From: Flagellimonas sp. 389
GTDB taxonomy: Bacteria; Bacteroidota; Bacteroidia; Flavobacteriales; Flavobacteriaceae
Length of the DNA stretch: 64,000 nt
Direction of reading: 5' to 3'
Assembly (NCBI RefSeq): GCF_018449435.1
Contig: NZ_JAHCMU010000011.1
Coordinates: 1-64,000, forward strand
The number at the start of each line of letters is the position of its first letter. Position 1 is the stretch's first letter. This document shows, piece by piece, positions 45,243 to 54,392 of the stretch. The notes under the pieces were generated by a model that searched no databases, was not told the origin of the DNA, and worked only from the letters and a program-made list of their open reading frames with translations. The position numbers and the translations under genes were made by a program.

Positions 45243-46646
45243 ATGAGTTATAATTTTTCTCAAAATGGATATAGTAACGGCCTTAGATTGCTTGTGCTAT
45301 TTTCTCTTATGGGCATCATTTGGTCGTGTAACCAATCCACAAAAAAAATAGCACCCGAAAATCGGGTTTTGAATAAAGAATTGTTGGGTGAAATCTGCGA
45401 TTCCATATACAAGGCATATAACCTACCCGGATTAGGAATTGCTGTACGTTTTGGTGAGGATGAATTTGTTTTTTCAAAAGGAATAGCGGATAAACGCTTG
45501 TCCCTTCCCATTACTGATAGCACCCTTTTTTATATGGGCTCATTCAGTGAGGTCCCTATGACCTTGGCCATGATGCAATTGGTAGAGTCAGGTAAAGTGG
45601 ATTTGGACATTCCTTTCAAGGAGTACATTCCTTATCTGGACAAGGACTTTGAAGGGGTACGTCCAAACATTCATCACTTGTTGAGCCATACCTCGGGAAT
45701 AGAGGATACCAGTACAAGCTGGGATGATATTTCATATGAAGTTGACGAATTGGAAATGACCTCTAAAAGTATAGCTGGACTGCCACTTTTGTTCGCGCCA
45801 GGCAGCAAGAGAACATGGTGTGGATATGGCTTTGATATTTTGGCGGATATCATGCAAAAAACAACAGAACAAAAATTTGAACATCTACTTGACTCCCTTG
45901 TCTTCAGACCAATGAAGTTGGAGGATGCAACTTTCGAAGTTAGAAAGTTAGCTACAAACAAGTTGGCAAAACCACAGGTCAAACAAAATTACCTGGCCTA
46001 TACATATGAGAACGCAAATTTTTACCCTTACGCTAGGGAAAATGCCGGGAGCCATGGCTTTCACAGCTCCCTTTCCGACATGCTGAAATTCTTTAAAGAA
46101 CTGATAGAGGTAAGGGATGATTCAACCCATTTCGATAAAGAAGGTCTTTTCAAAAAACAATACCAAACTTCTACCGATACATATTCGGCCTATGGTTGGC
46201 AAGTACTTAAAATTTTCAATTTATATCTCTATGAGCATTCTTGGAGACACGGCGGCTTTAGTGGTTCAATACTCATCGAACCAAGCAATGGTTTTGCATT
46301 GGTTGTTGTAACGAACACCATTTCAGAATTTATCCCAGCCACATTTACCTACAATTTTTGGAAAAACATTGTTGAAGGCGAAAAAATGGAAATAAAACCA
46401 CCCTATCAAATTGTGATGAGCAAACAAATCAACGAAGGGAAAACCATAAATGAAGTTTTAGAAGGTTTTGAACTTGAAAACAATACAAAAGAATCAGTGT
46501 ATACTATCTCGCCTGAAATCCTAGCCGGACTTCATTCAAATCTGGTTTGGGAACAAAAAAAGGAATCGGCCAATGTGTTAAAAGAATACATACGTGAAAA
46601 ACATCCAAAGGTATATAAATTGATTGAGCCGCCACCGATAGACTGA
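45243..46646 (+). CDS. Beta-lactamase-fold lipoprotein with degenerate catalytic motifs
   Basis: This 467-residue lipoprotein (lipobox IIWSC) has the class C/esterase fold: NIHHLLSHTSGIED and RHGGFSGSIL are typical. However the SxxK motif reads S100-F-S-E103 (Glu for Lys) and the YxN motif reads W192-C-G. Both catalytic motifs are therefore lost, so serine acylation is unlikely. It is probably a binding protein that has kept the fold, or uses another mechanism. It lies between the barrel protein and galactokinase in the same direction. Confidence 0.8.
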   Translation: MSYNFSQNGYSNGLRLLVLFSLMGIIWSCNQSTKKIAPENRVLNKELLGEICDSIYKAYNLPGLGIAVRFGEDEFVFSKGIADKRLSLPITDSTLFYMGSFSEVPMTLAMMQLVESGKVDLDIPFKEYIPYLDKDFEGVRPNIHHLLSHTSGIEDTSTSWDDISYEVDELEMTSKSIAGLPLLFAPGSKRTWCGYGFDILADIMQKTTEQKFEHLLDSLVFRPMKLEDATFEVRKLATNKLAKPQVKQNYLAYTYENANFYPYARENAGSHGFHSSLSDMLKFFKELIEVRDDSTHFDKEGLFKKQYQTSTDTYSAYGWQVLKIFNLYLYEHSWRHGGFSGSILIEPSNGFALVVVTNTISEFIPATFTYNFWKNIVEGEKMEIKPPYQIVMSKQINEGKTINEVLEGFELENNTKESVYTISPEILAGLHSNLVWEQKKESANVLKEYIREKHPKVYKLIEPPPID

Positions 46647-46736
46647 TTTCGTCGTTCTTATTGGGGGAAGAACTTTAGGCGTTCAAAAAAGAATCCTAAC
46701 CCATTCATCACCAAATCTAAAAATATCGCAATAGCA

Positions 46737-47900
46737 ATGAATACCCATATTATCAAAGAAAGCCCTGGCGTGGTTATCGTCTCTTCGCCAGGACGAATTA
46801 ACCTTATAGGAGAGCATACGGATTATAATGACGGTTTTGTGCTTCCTGCTGCGATAGATAAACGAATTTATATGAGGCTCACCAAGAATGGAACCAAAAC
46901 AACTTGTAGAATAAAAAGCAAAGGTTTTGATAGTGTCTTAATCGCTGACCTTTTCAGTCTTAGACCAGGTACTGAAGGCTGGCACAATTACGTATTGGGA
47001 GTATTGAACGAACTGCAATTGCTCACTCAGGGATTAAAAGGCTTCGACTGTGAAATGTACACCGAAGTACCAACTGGTTCAGGAGTCAGTTCATCGGCCG
47101 CTTTAGAGTGTGGATTGGCTTATGGATTAAATCGGCTCTTCGAACTAGGTTTGGATAAATGGCAACTCATCAAGCTAAGTCAAAGGGCCGAGCACAACTT
47201 TGTGGGAACGAAATGTGGTATCATGGACCAATTTTCATCGGTAATGGGGAAAAAAAAACATGCCATGTTGCTAGATTGTCAATCGCTGGAGTTCGAATAT
47301 ATACCAACAAAGCTTGACCCCTACGTCATACTAATGTTGAATACCAACGTTACTCATAATCTTGCCACTAGTGGTTACAACACAAGACGTGAAGAAAGTG
47401 CCACAGGTTTAAATATTGTTACAAATCACTTTGGGGTCAAAAATTCATTTAGGGAAATTACACCGGGGATGATTGAAGAATGCAGGCAGCAACTTGGTGA
47501 TGTAAGATACAGGAGGTGCACTTACATATTGGAAGAAAACCAAAGGGTTCTCAAAGCTGCCAAAGCTCTCAAGAAAAATGACATTTTAGAATTGGGCAAT
47601 CTTTTGTACAGCTCACACAAAGGTCAAAGTGAAAAATACGAAGTAAGCTGTCCCGAACTGGATTTCTTGGTGGAATTTTCAAAAGGAACCAAAGAAATAC
47701 TGGGATCTAGAATGGTCGGCGGTGGTTTTGGAGGTTGTACTTTAAACCTTATCCATAAAGATGCCGTAGTCGGCTATGTTGAAAGATCCTCAATAGCCTA
47801 TGAAAAAAAGTTCAAAATAAAGCTTTCACATTTTGTAACCGCGCCTAGTCGAGGTACTTCAATAACAAAACAAAGACATGATGGGTTTAAATTTGGATGA
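46737..47900 (+). CDS. galK: Galactokinase
   Basis: The 387-residue protein has the three GHMP-kinase motifs: PGRINLIGEHTDYNDGFVLP, the ATP loop VPTGSGVSSSAALECG and the C-terminal GGGFGGCTLNL. The substrate Asp lies in CGIMDQFSS. It phosphorylates alpha-galactose to galactose-1-phosphate in the cytoplasm. It overlaps galT by 23 bases. Confidence 0.97.
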   Translation: MNTHIIKESPGVVIVSSPGRINLIGEHTDYNDGFVLPAAIDKRIYMRLTKNGTKTTCRIKSKGFDSVLIADLFSLRPGTEGWHNYVLGVLNELQLLTQGLKGFDCEMYTEVPTGSGVSSSAALECGLAYGLNRLFELGLDKWQLIKLSQRAEHNFVGTKCGIMDQFSSVMGKKKHAMLLDCQSLEFEYIPTKLDPYVILMLNTNVTHNLATSGYNTRREESATGLNIVTNHFGVKNSFREITPGMIEECRQQLGDVRYRRCTYILEENQRVLKAAKALKKNDILELGNLLYSSHKGQSEKYEVSCPELDFLVEFSKGTKEILGSRMVGGGFGGCTLNLIHKDAVVGYVERSSIAYEKKFKIKLSHFVTAPSRGTSITKQRHDGFKFG

Positions 47901-48939
47901 ACATCCGCACAGAAGGTACAATATATTGACTGGGGAATGGGTCCTGGTCTCACCGCACCGTACCAACAGGCCATGGCAAGGCAAAAGGGAAAAACCGACT
48001 CTCGAGGAAAAACCCAAATATGACAAGAATTGCTACCTCTGTCCGAGTAACAAACGTGCCAGTGGGGATATCAATCCAAAATATACCTCCGCGTACAGTT
48101 TTATCAATGATTTCTCTGCCTTGCTTTCAGATACCCCAAATCATGAGATAAACAACGGACTTTTGAAGGCTAAAGGCGAATCAGGTATCTGCAAGGTCAT
48201 CTGTTTTTCTCCGGATCACTCTTTAACGCTTCCGCTGATCCAATTGGAAGATATTGAAAAAGTTATCATCCTTTGGCAAAAAGAGTATCACGAACTGGGA
48301 AACAAAGATAAGATCAACCATGTTCAGATTTTTGAAAACAAGGGTGCCATCATGGGATGCAGCAATCCTCACCCCCATGGGCAAATATGGGCACAACACA
48401 GCATTCCGCAAGAAGTATTAAAGAAGACAAGTAAACAAATTGAATATTGGAAGGCAAATAAACGCAGCCTATTGTATGACTATGTGTCACAGGAGATTAC
48501 TGTTCAGGAACGTGTCATTTTTCAAAATGAAGACTTTGTGGCACTGGTACCGTATTGGGCTGTTTGGCCTTATGAGATCATGATAGTTCCGAAACGACAT
48601 TTGCAGAGAATAACGGATTTGACTGAAAAGGAACGGAAAAGCTTCGCTAGCTCCATCAAAACAATAACCACGAAGTTTGACAATTTATTTGAAACTTCCT
48701 TCCCCTATTCGTCTGGTATACATCAGGCGCCGACTGATGGTAAAGAACATCCCGAATGGCATTTCCACATGTCTTTTTACCCACCCTTGTTACGTTCTTC
48801 AACAATAAAAAAATTCATGGTTGGTTATGAGATGTTTGCGAATCCCCAACGCGATATTACAGTCGAACAGGCAGCGGTAACGCTGAAGAATCTTTCGAAT
48901 GTTCATTATAGTAAAAAGGAATCTGAGTTATGCCAGTAA
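47878..48939 (+). CDS. galT: Galactose-1-phosphate uridylyltransferase
   Basis: The 353-residue protein has the catalytic HPH triad in SNPHPHGQIWA, whose second His is uridylylated. The zinc Cys pair is in NCYLCPSNKRA, and the C-terminal EWHFHMSFYPPLL motif completes the site. It exchanges UMP between UDP-glucose and galactose-1-phosphate. No galE is seen in the window. Confidence 0.97.
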   Translation: MMGLNLDEHPHRRYNILTGEWVLVSPHRTNRPWQGKREKPTLEEKPKYDKNCYLCPSNKRASGDINPKYTSAYSFINDFSALLSDTPNHEINNGLLKAKGESGICKVICFSPDHSLTLPLIQLEDIEKVIILWQKEYHELGNKDKINHVQIFENKGAIMGCSNPHPHGQIWAQHSIPQEVLKKTSKQIEYWKANKRSLLYDYVSQEITVQERVIFQNEDFVALVPYWAVWPYEIMIVPKRHLQRITDLTEKERKSFASSIKTITTKFDNLFETSFPYSSGIHQAPTDGKEHPEWHFHMSFYPPLLRSSTIKKFMVGYEMFANPQRDITVEQAAVTLKNLSNVHYSKKESELCQ

Positions 48940-49088
48940 ACACCATAATAAAGAATGTAGCCAAGATATTGGATTTATCACCAGCAACCACTTCAAAAGC
49001 TTTAAACGATAGTAGTGCAATAGGCTTAAAAGCTAAAAAAGAGTATAAGAAACTTTTGGCAGCACCTTACTATGAGAAATCAAACTGA
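48930..49088 (+). pseudogene. LacI-family HTH fragment, 52 aa
   Basis: The frame begins at ATG 48930, overlapping the galT stop by ten bases, and ends at TGA 49086-49088. The peptide carries IIKNVAKILDLSPATTSKAL and then AIGLKAKKEYKKLL. This is the LacI DNA-binding helix-turn-helix and hinge start, but the ligand domain is missing. It is either a remnant of a local galactose regulator destroyed when the beta-galactosidase gene moved in, or a tiny stand-alone HTH. The next gene begins 15 bases later. Confidence 0.65.
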
Positions 49089-49103
49089 ATAAGAGACAAA
49101 AAT

Positions 49104-51518
49104 ATGATGCTAAAAACAATTCTGACAACCATTTTTTCTTCACTACTACTTATCTCATGTAACAAGGAAACTTATAAGACCAATAAAAGAACCAAACAAA
49201 ATATTAATAGTGATTGGAGCTATTTAGAAAAACCGTTTAAACAATCTTGGAATATACCCCCTGATGCAAAATGGAAAACGATTGATTTACCTCATACATG
49301 GAACAATGAGGATGCAACTGATAATTTACCTGGTTATAGAAGATCAGCAAGTTGGTACAGAAAGAATATTCCAATTGATAAGATTGATCTCAACCAACGG
49401 TACGTTCTACATTTTGAAGGGGTCAATATAACTGCTAAGATTTATGTTAATGGAAATGAAGCTGGTGAACACATTGGAGGTTACATAGGATTTGAAATAG
49501 ATATGACCCCGTTCATTAAAAAAGGGGAAAATGAAGTTTTGGTGAGGGTAGATAATGGTTATGACCGAAATATTATTCCCTCGCAAAAGAGTGACTTTTT
49601 TATATATGGAGGAATTACAAGAGACGTATGGTTAGTGAAGAAACCCAATTTGGCTATTGGGAATGTGAAATTGACCACACCAGAAGTCTCTCATAAAAGA
49701 GCTTCCTTAAAAATTGACCTTTCCATTGATGGTAGCATAGAAAAAGACCAACTTTTCTTAAACACAATAGTAAGGGATGTAGAAGGAAAGAAAATAGCAT
49801 CAAAGTCAAGGAATGTAACCGGAAATCTTGGCTCGATTTTAATAACAGAAATCCAACACCCAAAGCTTTGGGATATCGATAATCCTAATCTATATGAAGT
49901 AAATATACAATTATCAGATAATGAAGGGGTCATTGATGAGGTAGTGGAAAAATTTGGATTCAGATGGTTTGAGTTTAAAGAAAATGGACCATTTTATTTA
50001 AACGGTAAAAGGGTTTTATTACGGGGAACCCATCGTCATGAAGAACATGCCGGGGTTGGTGCGGCCATGACCAATGAACAACACCGTAAAGACATGGAGT
50101 TGATCAAAGCTATGGGGGCAAACTTTGTTCGTTTGGCACATTATCCCCAAGACCCTGAAGTCTATAAGGCCTGTGATGAACTTGGTATATTGGTTTGGGA
50201 TGAAATACCTTGGTGTCGAGGAGGCCTTGGAGAAAAACAATGGCAGAAAAATACGAAAGGTATGCTAAGAGAGATGATTAATCAAAATTACAATCATCCA
50301 AGTATTATTATCTGGTCTTTGGGGAATGAAATATATTGGTTGCCCGATTTTGAAGGTGGAGATGATAGAGCAAAGATAAATTCATTTTTAATCGAGTTGA
50401 ATTCTATTGCTCATGGCATGGATCCAACTAGAAAAACGGCAATTCGCAAGTATTATGAAGGTGCCGATATCGTTGATGTCTTTTCGCCTTCAATATGGTC
50501 TGGCTGGTATTCCGGAAGTTATAAAAGTTATCAAAAGGCCTTGGACACCTATAAGCCGCTGTACAAAAATTTCGTTCACGTTGAGTATGGTGGTTCAAGC
50601 CATGTAGGCAGACATTCGGAAAATCCTATTACAGGTGAGGGTAAGATATTGTCAGAAGGCTGGGAGGAGGCTATTGTACAGACAGGCGCGGCGAATATTG
50701 CCCAAATTGGGGACTGGAGCGAAAATTATATTGTTGACCTTTTCGATTGGCATCTAAGAATAACGGAGACGGATTCCACTTTTGCAGGTAATGCACAATG
50801 GGCATTCAAAGATTTTGGAACACCATTGCGTCCCGAAAATGATATACCATACATAAATCAAAAGGGTTTGGTTGATCGCGATGGAAACCCTAAGGATGCG
50901 TTTTATGTATTCAAAAGTTACTGGGGAAAAGAACCATTTGTTTATATAGAATCTCATACATGGACCGAAAGACAAGGTCCTGAAAATGTTGCAAGAAATG
51001 TTTGTGTATATAGTAATTGTACCGATGTGACCTTATTTCAAAATGGAAAGAGTCTAGGTGCCAAAAATAGAGATATTAATATGTTTCCGGCTTCTGGATT
51101 AAACTGGGATGTTAAATTTAAAGAAGGATTCAACATTCTCATTGCCAAAGCTAAGGACGAAGCTGGAAACATGGTCAGTGATACAATTAGGGTGAACTAT
51201 CGGTATAAGAGAAATGACAGTGCCAAAGGCCTGAAATTGACATCTCAAAAAACAGAAAATGGAAACTACTTGGTAACGGCTATTGCCGTTGACAAAGATG
51301 GCTTACGCTGTCTTGACTATGAGGACAAAGTATACTTCCAGTGTTTGGAGGGAGGTATGCTTTCTAAAAACCAAGGTACACCGCTAGGAAGCGAAATTAT
51401 TGGAATGGCCAATGGTAAGGCATCAATAGAGTTAATTCCAGATGAAACTTTGATGGATTTAAAAATTATGGTCCTTAATCAGAATTTTAAAGGGACCTAT
51501 TTGACTATCAAAAAATAG
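49104..51518 (+). CDS. GH2 beta-galactosidase
   Basis: This 804-residue lipoprotein (lipobox LLLISC) has the GH2 order: sugar-binding sandwich (KTIDLPHTWNNEDAT), immunoglobulin-like domain, and TIM barrel with the acid/base Glu409 in WSLGNEIYW and nucleophile Glu494 in FVHVEYGG. GTHRHEEHAGVGAAM belongs to the active-site entry. A C-terminal sandwich follows from about 620. It would remove non-reducing beta-linked galactose and feeds galM/galK/galT. It is the last gene of the locus, followed by repeat copy D. Related GH2 activities (for example on other beta-hexosides) remain possible. Confidence 0.9.
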   Translation: MMLKTILTTIFSSLLLISCNKETYKTNKRTKQNINSDWSYLEKPFKQSWNIPPDAKWKTIDLPHTWNNEDATDNLPGYRRSASWYRKNIPIDKIDLNQRYVLHFEGVNITAKIYVNGNEAGEHIGGYIGFEIDMTPFIKKGENEVLVRVDNGYDRNIIPSQKSDFFIYGGITRDVWLVKKPNLAIGNVKLTTPEVSHKRASLKIDLSIDGSIEKDQLFLNTIVRDVEGKKIASKSRNVTGNLGSILITEIQHPKLWDIDNPNLYEVNIQLSDNEGVIDEVVEKFGFRWFEFKENGPFYLNGKRVLLRGTHRHEEHAGVGAAMTNEQHRKDMELIKAMGANFVRLAHYPQDPEVYKACDELGILVWDEIPWCRGGLGEKQWQKNTKGMLREMINQNYNHPSIIIWSLGNEIYWLPDFEGGDDRAKINSFLIELNSIAHGMDPTRKTAIRKYYEGADIVDVFSPSIWSGWYSGSYKSYQKALDTYKPLYKNFVHVEYGGSSHVGRHSENPITGEGKILSEGWEEAIVQTGAANIAQIGDWSENYIVDLFDWHLRITETDSTFAGNAQWAFKDFGTPLRPENDIPYINQKGLVDRDGNPKDAFYVFKSYWGKEPFVYIESHTWTERQGPENVARNVCVYSNCTDVTLFQNGKSLGAKNRDINMFPASGLNWDVKFKEGFNILIAKAKDEAGNMVSDTIRVNYRYKRNDSAKGLKLTSQKTENGNYLVTAIAVDKDGLRCLDYEDKVYFQCLEGGMLSKNQGTPLGSEIIGMANGKASIELIPDETLMDLKIMVLNQNFKGTYLTIKK

Positions 51519-51592
51519 ACCAGATATTTTGAAGGGACACTGATTTTAATTTCGAAAAATTAGCACTGTACCGAATCAATGTATAAAGACCA

Positions 51593-51668
51593 GAACCTAA
51601 TCTCAGAAAGCCCTTGGATTGGGAGCTCCCAAGCCTTTTGAATTTTATGCTCACCTAATGGGTCACTT
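51593..51668 (+). repeat. Interspersed repeat, copy D
   Basis: GAACCTAAT starts at 51593 and TGCTCACCTAATGGGTCACTT at 51648, 55 bp apart. The interior has the 14-bp palindrome TTGGGAGCTCCCAA. Compared with copy C, the right-hand TAGGT became TGGGT, a change that still pairs with the left ACCTA by a wobble. It ends the polysaccharide locus. The rest of the 51519-51933 spacer shows nothing I can name. Confidence 0.6.
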
Positions 51669-51933
51669 TTGAACTAAAATTAAGGTTCAATGAGATACAT
51701 TTTCACTTGATGGTAGTGTGATTTGGTGGATGAACCACACGGCTACCCTAAAATATGGCCCTGGTGTTTATTGATAGCTGATTCAAATAACCACTCTAAA
51801 AATGAGAAAATATTTTTTTAGAAGAAGTTGCCAGGGCCGTTTGCTCTTGTTAGTACTATTTTAAAGAAACGCACTTTGGAACGATTTTTTTGGGAAAATC
51901 GACAGACGTTTATGGAGTCTACTTAATAATTGA

Positions 51934-52194
51934 TTAATCATTTTTTAAAAGAATGTTTTTTACACCTCTATTGCGACTGTGCTTTTTTGAGCTTTTTGAT
52001 TTTCTTAAACTATATACATGAATTACTATAAATAATGAACCTGAAACCAATACGGGATATGCAGGATTAAAAAAGCCATAAACCATATAGAGTAAGCACG
52101 AAATAATATGCCATATCCTAAAAGGAAGCATTTGCTTTTTTGTTACTGCATATAATCCAGTAATAACTGCGATATACCCAATCGCATCAATCAT
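51934..52194 (-). CDS. Small membrane protein (YgjV/CBU_0592-like)
   Basis: This 86-residue protein has three hydrophobic helices (YIAVITGLYAVT, FRIWHIISCLLYMVYGFF, YPVLVSGSLFIVIHVYSL) and a basic tail. The layout fits the small inner-membrane proteins annotated as YgjV- or CBU_0592-like. Function is unknown. It lies 47 bases downstream of the acetyltransferase in the same direction. Confidence 0.6.
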   Translation of the reverse strand: MIDAIGYIAVITGLYAVTKKQMLPFRIWHIISCLLYMVYGFFNPAYPVLVSGSLFIVIHVYSLRKSKSSKKHSRNRGVKNILLKND

Positions 52195-52241
52195 ATTTCG
52201 TTTTATCCATTAATAACATAAGACCTCGTTTAAATGGGCTG

Positions 52242-52841
52242 TTATCTTATTGAATACTCCAACAAAGTAATATCTAAATTTCTATGTTGTATTGGTAAAT
52301 CCTTTGTATCACCTGTGGTATATTCCTCTACAACTTTAAACCCATATTTCTCGTAGAATTCAATAATTGCTGGATTAGCAGTCCAAGTATCTATTCTAAT
52401 GGTTGTCAAACTATTTTCCACTGAATAATCAATTGCCCACTCTAATACTTTTTGAAAAAGTTTCTGCCCTTTAAAATTAGGATTTACAACTACTCTATGC
52501 ATGTAAATGGAAGTCCCCTTTTCCATTTCACGCCAAATCAATGGGTCCGAGAAAACCACTCCCCAAGCACATAAAATGTTACCTTCTTGTATCAACTTGT
52601 AGTTCAATCCGTTCTTTATTTCTTTTTTAAGATATTCTTTGTCAATGGATTCCCATCCAAAATAATTATTTCTCTTTTGGTACTTTATGGCTTCTTCGTA
52701 CATCCAACAGATAAATTCAAAGTCTTTTACTTCTGTGTTTTTTATCAAATACATATTCTCGTTTTGCCTTACAGTAGAACTATTTTTTTCTAAGGACTGA
52801 TTTCCTGTATGTGCGGAGTTAGAATATTTAGTTCTGATCAT
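52242..52841 (-). CDS. GNAT-family N-acetyltransferase
   Basis: The fold is clear from the acetyl-CoA strand-loop-helix MHRVVVNPNFKGQKLFQKVL and the late strand TTIRIDTWTANPAIIEFYEKYGF. I choose the Met at 52841. The first Met at 52862 overlaps the MarR gene by 35 bases. Even so the gene overlaps marR by 14 bases, so the two are one unit. The acceptor could be a small amine or antibiotic, given the MarR control. Confidence 0.8.
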   Translation of the reverse strand: MIRTKYSNSAHTGNQSLEKNSSTVRQNENMYLIKNTEVKDFEFICWMYEEAIKYQKRNNYFGWESIDKEYLKKEIKNGLNYKLIQEGNILCAWGVVFSDPLIWREMEKGTSIYMHRVVVNPNFKGQKLFQKVLEWAIDYSVENSLTTIRIDTWTANPAIIEFYEKYGFKVVEEYTTGDTKDLPIQHRNLDITLLEYSIR

Positions 52842-53313
52842 TTGTGTTTGTTTTAATCTCAATTACCCTCGAAAGCAACCCTTTTTGTTCCATTTTTTCT
52901 TCAACTATCTCCAATTGCCCTAAGAACTCATTATCGAAAATATCGCGGACAGCGATTTTTATTTGGTCCCATTCAGCTTGTAGTTTCGGCAATTCCTTAT
53001 GTGCTTTTTCTGTGAGTTCAATTATTTGCTTACGCGAGTCCTTAGTATGCACTCTGCTTGTTACATACCCGACTTTCTTCATTTTCTTTATAATGGTAAT
53101 GACAGATGGATGAGAAAACTCAAGAGCCTTGGATATTTCCGTTACAGAAAGCTGCCCCTTTTCCTTTAATAACAGAAAAATCAAATGCCAGTTTGGTTCA
53201 ATGGGTAATTCTAGATATTCGTATACCCTCCTGGCATCGTGCATTAAGGTGTCACTGATTCTTTTGATTCTTGCCGTTACGCCTATTATTTGTAAACTTT
53301 TTAAGTAGCTCAT
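52828..53313 (-). CDS. MarR-family transcriptional regulator
   Basis: The 161-residue protein has the winged-helix core LSVTEISKALEFSHPSVITI and the wing TSRVHTKDSRKQIIELT flanked by dimerisation helices. It directly precedes the acetyltransferase gene. Two palindromes at 53325-53368 flank its -7 box, the usual picture of autorepression released by a ligand. Confidence 0.88.
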   Translation of the reverse strand: MSYLKSLQIIGVTARIKRISDTLMHDARRVYEYLELPIEPNWHLIFLLLKEKGQLSVTEISKALEFSHPSVITIIKKMKKVGYVTSRVHTKDSRKQIIELTEKAHKELPKLQAEWDQIKIAVRDIFDNEFLGQLEIVEEKMEQKGLLSRVIEIKTNTNDQN

Positions 53314-53324
53314 AATTGATATTG

Positions 53325-53368
53325 TGTAGTCAACTACGCAAATATATAAATTTATGTAGTCAACTACA
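53325..53368 (-). promoter_or_regulatory. MarR operators: two TGTAGT-CA-ACTACA palindromes around a -7 box
   Basis: TGTAGTCAACTACG (53325-53338) and TGTAGTCAACTACA (53355-53368) are copies of one palindrome 30 bp apart. Between them, on the minus strand, TATATTTG (53346-53339) is an exact TAnnTTTG -7 box. Repressor binding to both sites would cover the promoter of the MarR-acetyltransferase unit. Confidence 0.7.
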
Positions 53369-53565
53369 CATATTGTTGAAAATTTTCTCTTTCCAAGAGG
53401 GTAAAGCGGGAAGTCGATTATTTAATTAAGACAGTAAATACCCCTATTCGAGATAAGATTCTTAGGAATTTAGATAGACTTTTTTTGAATTATGGATTGT
53501 CAAAGAAGGATAAGAATTCAAACTAATCCATTTACGAATAACTAGCCTCTTAAATCGGGATTTCC

Positions 53566-54354
53566 CTAAAAATTGAAGACCTCACCATCTTCAGGAATAA
53601 ATACCCTTTTGGAATCCACCTGGTATGTATCGAGAAAGTTCCTTAAGCTAGTGCGGGATACTGTTTCATGATCTAAAGCACCGATATGGACGGCAATAAT
53701 GTTTGAGTCTTTATTGTAATCAAGTATTTTTAGTATACCCTCTTCTCCCATGATAACTTTATGAGTACACTCCAGTATAATATACTCTTTAAATGGATTG
53801 GATTCAGGTATGAAAGTATTTCCACCGGCATTACAGATAATGTTTTTTGGATTAAACCTATCCATATTTTTCTTGATGGTCTCACACCAGACAGTATCTC
53901 CAGTGATGTAAAGGGTTTCTTCTTGGGTAGTTTGGAAGACATATCCCGAAACGAAACCCATAACGTTAAGAATTTCTCCTTCCCCATGCTGGGCATCTAC
54001 TCTTGAAATCTTGATACTACCAATTGTTTTTGTATCATCGATGATATTGACATTTTGAAAACCGAATCCTCTAATAGTTTCATAATCTTCCTTTTGTACC
54101 AATAATGGAATGGATTTAGGAATGGTCTCTTGCGCTCGTTCGTCAAAATGGTCGGGGTGCAAATGTGTAATAGCGACATAATCCACACCACTTATAATTT
54201 CTTCTATGTCCATTGGTAGCGGGACAAGAGGATTTGCCGATTTACCTGCAAAGGGCGGTAAACAATTGACCTCTCCGAAAAAAGGGTCTATAAGCCAGGT
54301 CTTTCCGCCATATTCAATTTTTACCGTAGCATTTCTTATATGTTGAAACTTCAT
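53566..54354 (-). CDS. MBL-fold metal-dependent hydrolase (UlaG-like)
   Basis: This 262-residue cytoplasmic protein has the metallo-beta-lactamase metal motif HLHPDHFDE, with further ligands in HGEGEI, TGDTVW and the late His in AVHIGALDH. The opening FQHIRNATVKIEYGGKTWL resembles the UlaG-like lactonase group. The substrate is unknown. It is preceded on the same strand by an AraC gene 38 bases away, which may control it. Confidence 0.82.
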   Translation of the reverse strand: MKFQHIRNATVKIEYGGKTWLIDPFFGEVNCLPPFAGKSANPLVPLPMDIEEIISGVDYVAITHLHPDHFDERAQETIPKSIPLLVQKEDYETIRGFGFQNVNIIDDTKTIGSIKISRVDAQHGEGEILNVMGFVSGYVFQTTQEETLYITGDTVWCETIKKNMDRFNPKNIICNAGGNTFIPESNPFKEYIILECTHKVIMGEEGILKILDYNKDSNIIAVHIGALDHETVSRTSLRNFLDTYQVDSKRVFIPEDGEVFNF

Positions 54355-54392
54355 ATTTACATTTTTCCCAAATGTAAATGCAGATGCTTCGT

